Assembly (NCBI GenBank): GCA_036636255.1
Contig: JAVWOV010000033.1
Location: forward strand, 1 to 11,151
Length of the DNA stretch: 11,151 nt
Reading direction: 5' to 3'
Source: CALVXC01 sp036636255
GTDB lineage: Bacteria; Bacillota_I; Bacilli_A; RF39; UBA660
Shown: positions 6,280 to 11,151 of the stretch, in pieces
Layout: the number at the start of each line of letters is the position of its first letter
Position numbering within the stretch: position 1 is the first letter of the stretch
Position numbers and translations under genes: made by a program
The notes under the pieces: model-generated
The model's database searches: none
Told to the model about the DNA's origin: nothing
What the model saw: the letters and a program-made list of their open reading frames with translations, nothing else

Positions 6280-8074
6280 AAAAAGCCCCAATCAAGTAGT
6301 TACCAAAGCTAAAGATTTTAAAGGAACAATAAAAAAATTATTAAAATATATAGCAAAATATAAATTTTCTTTGATTTTAGTAATTATTTTTGCTATTTCT
6401 AGTACCATTTTTGCGATTGTTGGTCCTAAAATTTTAGGTAATGCTACAACCGAAATATTTAATGGATTAATGAATAAAATCAATGGAATTGGTGGTATTG
6501 ATTTTTCCAAAATAGCCGGCATTTTATTAACATTAATTGGTTTATATATACTAAGCACTATTTTTTCATTTATTCAAGGTTTTATTATGACAAAAGTTAC
6601 CCAAAAAATAACCTACAATATGCGGAAAGATATTGCTGAAAAATTAAAAAATTTACCAATGAAATATTTTGATAAAAAAAGCAATGGTGAAGTTTTATCA
6701 ATTATTACTAATGATGTAGATACATTATCACAAAGTTTAAACCAATCAGCCGTTCAATTAATTACCGCAACGGTAACCCTGGTAGGAATATTTGTAATGA
6801 TGTTATCAATAAGTATTGTAATGACTATAATGGCTTTATTTATTTTACCATTAGCAGCATTATTAATAATGGTAGTAGTTAAAAAATCACAAAAGTATTT
6901 TAAACGACAACAAGATTATTTAGGTCATGTTAATGGTGAAATTGAAGAAATGTATACTGGTCATTTAGTTATTAAGGCTTTTAATGCATCAGATGATTAT
7001 TTTTTACATTTTAACTCTCTAAATAATGTTTTATGTGATTCATCTTTAAAGAGTCAGTTTTTATCCGGACTTATGCAACCAATTATGGCATTTATTAGTA
7101 ATGTTGGTTATGTTTTAGTAGCAATTGTTGGTGGTTATTTAGCCATTAAAGGTAAGATAACAGTAGGAAATATTCAATCATTTATTCAATATATGCGCCA
7201 ATTTACCCAACCAATTACCACAATAGCACAAGTAATGAATATGATACAATCATTAGTAGCATCAGCTGAACGAATTTTTGAATTTCTAGAAGAAGAAACA
7301 GAAGCAAAAGTAATTAGTGATGGTATAAACTCGGATGAATTAGTTGGTAATATTGATTTTGAACATGTACAATTTGGTTATAATGATAAAATAGTAATAA
7401 ATGACTTTAGTATTAAAGTGAAAAACGGTCAAAAAGTAGCCATTGTAGGACCAACGGGAGCAGGTAAGACAACGATGGTTAAATTATTGATGCGTTTTTA
7501 CGATGTAACAGCTGGGCAAATTTTAATTGATGGTCATAATATAAAAACTATTGAACGCTTAAATCTACGAAAAATATTTGGTATGGTTTTACAAGAAACA
7601 TGGTTATTTAGTGGAACCATTATGGAAAATATTCGCTATGGTCGCCTAACAGCTTCAGATGACGAGGTTATTTGGGCCGCTAAAAAAGCCGACATTCATC
7701 ATTTTATACAAACATTACCTAATGGATATAATATGGTAATAAACGAAGAAGCAAATAATATCTCGCAAGGTCAAAAACAATTATTAACATTAGCTCGGGC
7801 TATTTTAGCTAATCCTAAAATTTTAATTTTAGATGAAGCAACCTCTTCAGTTGATACAAGAACAGAAGTTTTAATAAAAAAAGCAATGGATGAATTAATT
7901 AAAGATCGAACTACGTTTATTATTGCTCATCGTTTATCAACAATAAAAAATGCTGATTTAATTATTGTTATGAATGATGGTAATATTGTAGAAACAGGTA
8001 ATCATAATAATTTAATAAAACAAAATGGTTTTTATGCTGATTTATATAAATCACAATTCGAAAAAATTAATTAA
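6269..8074 (+). CDS. ABC exporter half-transporter, catalytic subunit
   Basis: From ATG 6269 this is a 601-residue half-exporter of standard length: six membrane helices (about residues 33-51, 79-105, two in 166-207, two in about 270-320) and a nucleotide-binding domain. Motifs are Walker A GPTGAGKTT (394-402), Q-loop VLQETWLFSG, a degenerate signature ISQGQ (498-502) instead of LSGGQ, Walker B ILILDEATSS with catalytic Glu523, and switch His554 (IIAHRLST). This is the mirror image of the upstream subunit. Site 1, built from this Walker A/B/His plus the partner's ISGGQ, is intact. Site 2, built from the partner's Asp649 and Gln680 plus this ISQGQ, is degenerate. The pair therefore works as an obligate heterodimer, expected to export compounds using ATP. 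It overlaps the end of the first subunit by 11 bp, fitting 1:1 translation. No clear terminator follows the stop. Confidence 0.9.
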   Translation: MNIKKSPNQVVTKAKDFKGTIKKLLKYIAKYKFSLILVIIFAISSTIFAIVGPKILGNATTEIFNGLMNKINGIGGIDFSKIAGILLTLIGLYILSTIFSFIQGFIMTKVTQKITYNMRKDIAEKLKNLPMKYFDKKSNGEVLSIITNDVDTLSQSLNQSAVQLITATVTLVGIFVMMLSISIVMTIMALFILPLAALLIMVVVKKSQKYFKRQQDYLGHVNGEIEEMYTGHLVIKAFNASDDYFLHFNSLNNVLCDSSLKSQFLSGLMQPIMAFISNVGYVLVAIVGGYLAIKGKITVGNIQSFIQYMRQFTQPITTIAQVMNMIQSLVASAERIFEFLEEETEAKVISDGINSDELVGNIDFEHVQFGYNDKIVINDFSIKVKNGQKVAIVGPTGAGKTTMVKLLMRFYDVTAGQILIDGHNIKTIERLNLRKIFGMVLQETWLFSGTIMENIRYGRLTASDDEVIWAAKKADIHHFIQTLPNGYNMVINEEANNISQGQKQLLTLARAILANPKILILDEATSSVDTRTEVLIKKAMDELIKDRTTFIIAHRLSTIKNADLIIVMNDGNIVETGNHNNLIKQNGFYADLYKSQFEKIN

Positions 8075-8091
8075 CATTTAATTTTTAAAAA

Positions 8092-8120
8092 TTGCATTTA
8101 TATATAAAATATGATATTAT
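8092..8120 (+). promoter_or_regulatory. Promoter of miaB
   Basis: TTGCAT (8092-8097), a 17-bp spacer and TATTAT (8115-8120) form a good sigma-A promoter. TG at 8112-8113 adds an extended -10. Transcription would start near 8127, about 18 nt before the chosen start codon, so the leader is very short. It separates miaB from the ABC operon. Confidence 0.65.
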
Positions 8121-8130
8121 TTTTTAAGAA

Positions 8131-8140
8131 AAGAAGTGAT
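8131..8140 (+). promoter_or_regulatory. Extended ribosome site supporting a TTG start for miaB
   Basis: AAGAAGTGAT resembles the full anti-16S complement AAGGAGGTGAT and sits four bases before TTG 8145. The GTG at 8136 lies inside this site and has little upstream of it, so TTG is preferred. The choice changes the protein by only three residues. Confidence 0.5.
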
Positions 8141-8144
8141 TAAA

Positions 8145-9557
8145 TTGTTACCAAATTTTTGTGAGGCGAAGGTAAGAACTAAAGACAAAGTTGCTATTAA
8201 TAATTTTGAAATTGATAATCAATATCTTAATTTATGTTTTAACAAAACATATTTTATTAAAACTTATGGTTGTCAAATGAATGAACATGACACAGAAAAC
8301 ATTAAAGCTATCTTAGAGTTGATGGGCTTTACTGAAGCATTAATAATGGATGAAGCTGATTTAATTTTATTAAATACATGTGCTATTAGAGAAAATGCTC
8401 ATAACAAAGTTTTCGGAATGATTGGTCGAATTAAACATTTAAAAGCTAGTAAACCTCATATCATGGTAGGAATTTGTGGTTGTATGGCCCAAGAAGAAGC
8501 TGTAGCATTAGAAATCAAGAATAAATTTAAATGGTTAGATATTGTTTTTGGTACTCATAATATTAATGATTTACCAGCTATTATAAGTACATCTTTAACA
8601 ACTAAACAATTAGAAATAGAAGTTTTAAGTAATCAAGGTAATATTATAGAAAATATGCCAGTTAAACGTGCTAGTAAATATAAAGCTTGGATAAATATTA
8701 TGTATGGTTGTGATAAGTTCTGTACATATTGCATCGTACCTTATACACGTGGTAAACAACGAAGCAGACTTCCTAATAATATTATTGACGAAATTAAAGA
8801 ATTAATTAAAGATGGTTACCAAGAAGTAACTCTACTAGGCCAAAATGTTAATGCCTATGGTAAGGATTTAGCAATTAATTATAATATGGCCGATTTACTA
8901 AATGCCGTTGCTCAAACAGGCATTAAAAGAATTTTTTTTGTAACTAGTCATCCATGGGATTTTAATGATGATATGATCGAAGCTATTAAAAATAACTCTA
9001 ATGTTTTACCATATATTCATTTACCATTACAAGCAGGATCTAATAAAATTCTTAAGAAGATGGGAAGAAGATATACAAAAGAAAGTTATATAGAACTATT
9101 TAATAAACTAAAAAACAGTATTCCCCGAGTAGCAATAACAACTGATATTATTGTAGGTTTTCCTAATGAAAGCGAAGAAGATTTTAAAGAAACCTTAGAT
9201 GTCGTAAACATCTGTAAATTTGATTCAGCATTTACCTTTATTTTCTCACCTAGAGCAGGAACACCTGCAGCTAAAATGATTGATAATGTTAGTTTAGATA
9301 TTAAAAATAAACGATTACAAATATTAAATGAGCTTATTAATAAGTATTCTAATGAAGCAAACTTAAAATATCAAGATAAAATAGTAGATGTCTTAATTGA
9401 ACAAAATAGTAAGAAAAAACCCAATATGTTAATGGGGTATACTGATACAATGAAACTAGTTAATGTCACCGGAGATATTTCTAATATTGGCCATATTGTC
9501 AAGGTTAAAATTAAAAGTATTAAAACATGGAGCATGGATGGTGTTATTGTTAAATAA
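8145..9557 (+). CDS. miaB: tRNA-2-methylthio-N6-dimethylallyladenosine synthase MiaB
   Basis: MiaB is a radical-SAM methylthiotransferase that converts i6A37 to ms2i6A37 in tRNAs reading UNN codons, using two 4Fe-4S clusters. The 470-residue protein has the full domain set. The N-terminal MTTase domain has three cluster cysteines: C43 (YGCQMNEHD), C79 (NTCAIRENA) and C113 (GCMAQEE). The radical-SAM core has C189, C193 and C196 in GCDKFCTYCIVPYTRGKQRS, followed by the typical LGQNVNAYG, TSHPWDF, HLPLQAGSN and TTDIIVGFPNE. A TRAM RNA-binding domain ends the protein (about 405-470). RENA and PYTRGKQRSR favour MiaB over its relatives MtaB and RimO. The start is TTG 8145, with GTG 8136 as alternative. 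It has its own promoter and terminator. In B. subtilis ymcA lies between miaB and cotE; here cotE follows directly. Confidence 0.95.
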   Translation: MLPNFCEAKVRTKDKVAINNFEIDNQYLNLCFNKTYFIKTYGCQMNEHDTENIKAILELMGFTEALIMDEADLILLNTCAIRENAHNKVFGMIGRIKHLKASKPHIMVGICGCMAQEEAVALEIKNKFKWLDIVFGTHNINDLPAIISTSLTTKQLEIEVLSNQGNIIENMPVKRASKYKAWINIMYGCDKFCTYCIVPYTRGKQRSRLPNNIIDEIKELIKDGYQEVTLLGQNVNAYGKDLAINYNMADLLNAVAQTGIKRIFFVTSHPWDFNDDMIEAIKNNSNVLPYIHLPLQAGSNKILKKMGRRYTKESYIELFNKLKNSIPRVAITTDIIVGFPNESEEDFKETLDVVNICKFDSAFTFIFSPRAGTPAAKMIDNVSLDIKNKRLQILNELINKYSNEANLKYQDKIVDVLIEQNSKKKPNMLMGYTDTMKLVNVTGDISNIGHIVKVKIKSIKTWSMDGVIVK

Positions 9558-9572
9558 AAGATTTTACAATCT

Positions 9573-9600
9573 AAAAATAGTTTAAAAAACTATTTTTTTT
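9573..9600 (+). terminator. Intrinsic terminator of miaB
   Basis: A perfect 11-bp stem, AAAAATAGTTT (9573-9583) with AAACTATTTTT (9587-9597), has a 3-nt loop and continues into further T. It lies 15 bases after the miaB stop and should end that transcript before cotE. The stem is AT-rich, so some read-through into cotE is possible. Confidence 0.75.
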
Positions 9601-9635
9601 GTTAACTTTTATTCCTTTTTTGCATAAATTAAAGT

Positions 9636-9645
9636 GAGGAGGGAT
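9636..9645 (+). promoter_or_regulatory. Ribosome site fixing a GTG start for cotE
   Basis: GAGGAGGGAT lies three bases before GTG 9649. The longer frame from GTG 9634 would have to translate this site itself (as RRDK), so it is rejected. GTG 9649 also gives the N-terminus expected for CotE. Confidence 0.8.
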
Positions 9646-9648
9646 AAA

Positions 9649-10182
9649 GTGGCACTTTATAAGGAAATTGTTACAAAAGCTATTGTCGGTAAGGGTAAAA
9701 AGTATTTTAAAAATAACTATACCTTAGATACTAAAGAACAGCCAACTACAGTCCTTGGTTGTTGGGTAATTAATCATAAATTTAAAGGTTATAAATCAGG
9801 AGACAAGGTCGGTGTTGACGGATCATATGATGTTAATATTTGGTATTCATATGACAATGATTCAAAAACAACCGTTATTAATAAAAAAATTGATTATAAT
9901 GATTTATTTAACGTTAAAGTTCGTAGTGATGCTGATTTAAGTGGAGATACAGATATTATTGTAAGAACACTTGCACAACCAAATTGTAGTAAAGTAGAAA
10001 TTGGTCAAAATGGTATGATTGATTTTTATATTGAAAAAGAATTAGGTATTGAACTTGTTGGTGAAACAAAAATGAAAATTTCTATTGAAGAAGATGAAGA
10101 ACCTTGGGATGAAATTGATGATGAGGTTACGGATGATGTTTTAAAAGAAATTGATGATAATGTTAAAGAAGATTACATATAG
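9649..10182 (+). CDS. cotE: Outer spore coat morphogenetic protein CotE homologue
   Basis: The 177-residue protein resembles B. subtilis CotE (about 181 residues) along its length. It shows the N-terminal YKEIVTKAIVGKGKK, LGCWVINHKF (37-45), GSYDVNIWYSYDNDSKT (58-73), LAQPNCSKVEIGQNG (108-122), LVGETKMKISI (136-146) and the acidic tail. In B. subtilis, CotE is made in the mother cell and directs assembly of the outer spore coat. The position directly after miaB matches the B. subtilis neighbourhood, minus ymcA. The GTG 9649 start follows GAGGAGGGAT. The gap after the miaB terminator is short (9601-9648), and I see only weak promoter-like sequence there (TTAACT at 9602, CATAAATT at 9623). A sporulation sigma factor cannot be confirmed. 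Whether the organism sporulates is not shown by this gene alone. Confidence 0.92.
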   Translation: MALYKEIVTKAIVGKGKKYFKNNYTLDTKEQPTTVLGCWVINHKFKGYKSGDKVGVDGSYDVNIWYSYDNDSKTTVINKKIDYNDLFNVKVRSDADLSGDTDIIVRTLAQPNCSKVEIGQNGMIDFYIEKELGIELVGETKMKISIEEDEEPWDEIDDEVTDDVLKEIDDNVKEDYI

Positions 10183-10222
10183 TATAGTGTCAACAAAAAA
10201 ATGTTGACACCATACTTTTTTT
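10181..10222 (+). terminator. Strong intrinsic terminator of cotE
   Basis: A 15-bp stem with one mismatch pairs AGTATAGTGTCAACA (10181-10195) with TGTTGACACCATACT (10202-10216) around a 6-nt A loop and is followed by seven T (10216-10222). The first arm overlaps the cotE TAG stop. This is the best terminator in the window. Its 3' arm contains a perfect TTGACA. Confidence 0.92.
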
Positions 10223-10232
10223 ATGATAATAT
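10204..10232 (+). promoter_or_regulatory. Probable rpsP promoter, -35 box inside the cotE terminator
   Basis: TTGACA (10204-10209) is perfect. The -10 could be TAATAT at 10227-10232 (17-bp spacer) or GATAAT at 10225-10230 (15 bp). A perfect TATAAT at 10232-10237 has too long a spacer (22 bp) for this -35. Any of these would start transcription 10-20 nt before the GGAGG ribosome site at 10247-10251. Some promoter is needed here because a strong terminator lies directly upstream. Confidence 0.55.
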
Positions 10233-10258
10233 ATAATATATGAAATGGAGGAAAATAT

Positions 10259-10540
10259 ATGGCAGTTAAATTGAGATTAAAAAGAATGGGTGCTAAAAGA
10301 AAACCGTTTTATCGTATTGTAGCGGCTGATTCTAGATCACCTAGAGATGGAAGATTTATCGAAAGTATTGGAACGTACAATCCAATTGAAGATAAAACAG
10401 TAATAAACATTGATGAAGAATTAGCATTAAAATGGTTAAAGACAGGAGCAATTCCAACAGATACCGTTAGAGATTTACTTAGTAAGCAAGGAATTATGAA
10501 AAAGTTTCATGAATCAAAAAATACCAAGAGTGGATGTTAG
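10259..10540 (+). CDS. rpsP: 30S ribosomal protein bS16
   Basis: The 93-residue product is a textbook bS16: it opens MAVKLRLKRMGAKRKPFYRI, continues VAADSRSPRDGRFIESIGTYNP and ALKWLKTGAIPTDTVRDLLS, and has the usual length. bS16 binds 16S rRNA early and helps assemble the 30S subunit body. ATG 10259 follows GGAGG by seven bases. It leads a two-gene unit with khpA, starting one base after its TAG stop, the same order as rpsP-ylqC in B. subtilis. There the cluster continues with ylqD, rimM, trmD and rplS; here a terminator and mobile-element debris follow khpA instead. Confidence 0.97.
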   Translation: MAVKLRLKRMGAKRKPFYRIVAADSRSPRDGRFIESIGTYNPIEDKTVINIDEELALKWLKTGAIPTDTVRDLLSKQGIMKKFHESKNTKSGC

Positions 10541-10541
10541 T

Positions 10542-10787
10542 ATGCAATTAGTTAGTTTAACAGAATTTTTAGTTAAAAACATTGCTAAAGAAAAAGAATT
10601 AGTATCGGTAAAACAATTTGCTGATGTAGATGACTTTATTGTTATTCAAGTTATGGTAGATAGTAGTGATATGGGTGCAGTTATTGGTAAAGGCGGTTGT
10701 ATTGCTAATGCTATTAGAAGGCTTGTTCAAGCTTCTGCTTATATTAATGATTCAAGAAGAGTGCGAATTAATATTGATTCATTTTAA
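10542..10787 (+). CDS. khpA: KH-domain RNA-binding protein KhpA (YlqC family)
   Basis: This 81-residue single KH domain has the GxxG loop as GKGG (49-52) in GAVIGKGGCIANAIRRLV, the defining RNA-binding element. KhpA pairs with KhpB (Jag/EloR) in Firmicutes and affects cell elongation and RNA metabolism. The usual KhpA N-terminus (xELVEFI-like) matches LVSLTEFL here, so ATG 10542 is chosen. An upstream in-frame ATG at 10509 lies inside rpsP and has no support; GTG 10530 is possible. Only a weak GAG/GTGG ribosome-like sequence precedes it, so translation is probably coupled to rpsP, whose stop is one base away. A terminator closes the unit. Confidence 0.93.
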   Translation: MQLVSLTEFLVKNIAKEKELVSVKQFADVDDFIVIQVMVDSSDMGAVIGKGGCIANAIRRLVQASAYINDSRRVRINIDSF

Positions 10788-10807
10788 AAGACTTTATGTC
10801 TTTTTTT
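10786..10807 (+). terminator. Short intrinsic terminator after khpA
   Basis: AAAAGAC (10786-10792) pairs with GTCTTTT (10798-10804) around a TTTAT loop and is followed by more T. It overlaps the khpA TAA stop. The 7-bp stem holds only two G-C pairs, so efficiency may be modest. Confidence 0.55.
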
Positions 10808-10853
10808 AATATGATGTGTCAATATCAAATGAAAATGTCATAAAAAATATTAA

Positions 10854-11015
10854 ATATTAACAGAAATTTTTAAGCATATACATTATGGATCTATAGATGA
10901 GTTCATAGATATATTAAATAATTATTTAATATGGTACAATGAAAAAAGAATTAAAATTAGTTTAGGAGGATGCAGTCCAATGGAATGTAGACATAGTTTA
11001 GGGTTAAAATTATAA
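10854..11015 (+). pseudogene. C-terminal remnant of an IS3-family (IS150-like OrfB) transposase
   Basis: An open stretch of 53 codons ending in TAA (11013-11015) reads ILTEIFKHIHYGSIDE, then ILNNYLIWYNEKRIKI, then SLGGCSPMECR. This is the standard tail of IS3-group integrases (KTEIF, a YIxWYNEKRIKxxLGGxSPxEYR pattern), lying after the last catalytic Glu. Everything upstream, including the DDE residues, is absent or decayed. Bases about 10815-10853 still resemble the preceding part at the DNA level (AATATTAAA near ACAGAAATTTTT) but with frameshifts and stops. It cannot encode a functional enzyme. Two short tandem repeats lie beyond its stop. Confidence 0.75.
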
Positions 11016-11028
11016 GTCCAAAAATGAG

Positions 11029-11055
11029 TCTGTAAATAAATCTGTGTAAATAAAA
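11029..11055. repeat. Short tandem direct repeat near the IS3 relic end
   Basis: TCTGTAAATAAA (11029-11040) is followed at once by TCTGTGTAAATAAAA (11041-11055), the same unit with a TG insertion. It lies between the transposase relic and the longer tandem repeats. Confidence 0.55.
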
Positions 11056-11060
11056 CCTGG

Positions 11061-11142
11061 TGTTAGTATATATATAGACGCAAAAGCGTGGACAGTGTGG
11101 TGTTAGTATAGATATATAGACACAAAAATGTGGACAGTGTGG
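11061..11142. repeat. Two tandem copies of a 40-42 bp repeat with an internal hairpin
   Basis: Copy 1 (11061-11100, 40 bp) and copy 2 (11101-11142, 42 bp) are head to tail with no spacer. They share TGTTAGTATA at the start and GTGGACAGTGTGG at the end, and differ by a 2-bp insertion and three substitutions. Each contains a small dyad around AAAA: ACGC/GCGT in copy 1 (11078-11089) and ACA/TGT in copy 2 (11120-11131). Together with the IS3 tail, the stretch 10808-11151 has no intact gene that I can see. Confidence 0.7.
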
Positions 11143-11151
11143 TAAAATAAA

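Noticed and set aside
6292..6558. 88-codon minus-strand frame inside the second ABC gene
   Set aside because: Antisense shadow of the N-terminal membrane region, with no independent support.
8078..8094. AATTTTTAAAAATT palindrome after the ABC operon as a terminator
   Set aside because: It is purely A and T, cannot form a stable loop, and has no following T tract; it may be simple composition.
11029..11151. CRISPR array
   Set aside because: The repeats abut with no unique spacers, there are only two copies, and no cas gene is visible.
1..11151. Mollicute genetic code (TGA as Trp)
   Set aside because: All conserved Trp positions use TGG, and TGA ends marR at the expected length.

Overview
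The window is strongly AT-rich DNA that fits the class Bacilli (Firmicutes), possibly an uncultured lineage near the Mollicutes/RF39/Erysipelotrichia side of the class. The code looks standard. Trp is TGG throughout, and TAA, TAG and TGA all end real genes (TGA ends marR), so this is not a code-4 mollicute. The shared markers with Bacillus subtilis are an RNase J2-like gene, miaB followed by cotE, and an rpsP-khpA pair. The lineage placement is inference.

Layout: (1) Positions 1-1785 hold a promoter framed by an inverted repeat and an RNase J paralogue with a degenerate metal site. (2) Positions 1956-2762 (minus strand) hold a truncated, internally deleted IS110-family transposase, followed by a non-coding stretch. 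(3) Positions 2943-3566 hold a structured leader and a 174-residue protein I do not recognise. (4) Positions 3572-8074 hold a drug-exporter-type operon: a near-perfect promoter, a GTTGCG-CA-CGCAAC palindrome at the expected transcription start, a MarR regulator, and two half-transporters that together have the motif pattern of a heterodimeric type IV ABC exporter with one degenerate ATP site. The first half-transporter carries an extracellular domain of about 170 residues. (5) Positions 8092-9600 hold miaB with its own promoter and terminator. (6) Positions 9649-10222 hold cotE, a spore-coat morphogen homologue, with a strong terminator. (7) Positions 10204-10807 hold rpsP and khpA, closed by a short terminator where B. 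subtilis continues into ylqD-rimM-trmD-rplS. (8) Positions 10808-11151 hold a decayed IS3-family transposase tail and two tandem ~40 bp repeats.

The genes are mostly RNA housekeeping (RNase J, tRNA ms2i6A modification, ribosomal protein S16, KH-domain RNA chaperone) interrupted by accessory blocks: the MarR/ABC operon, the orphan gene and two dead transposase relics. Regulation is compact. In two places the -35 box of a downstream promoter lies inside the terminator hairpin of the upstream gene. I did not find clear evidence of a wholly new multi-gene system. The best leads are the orphan gene with its alternative-hairpin leader, the ABC exporter's extracellular domain, the degenerate RNase J, cotE in this genome context, and the terminal repeats.
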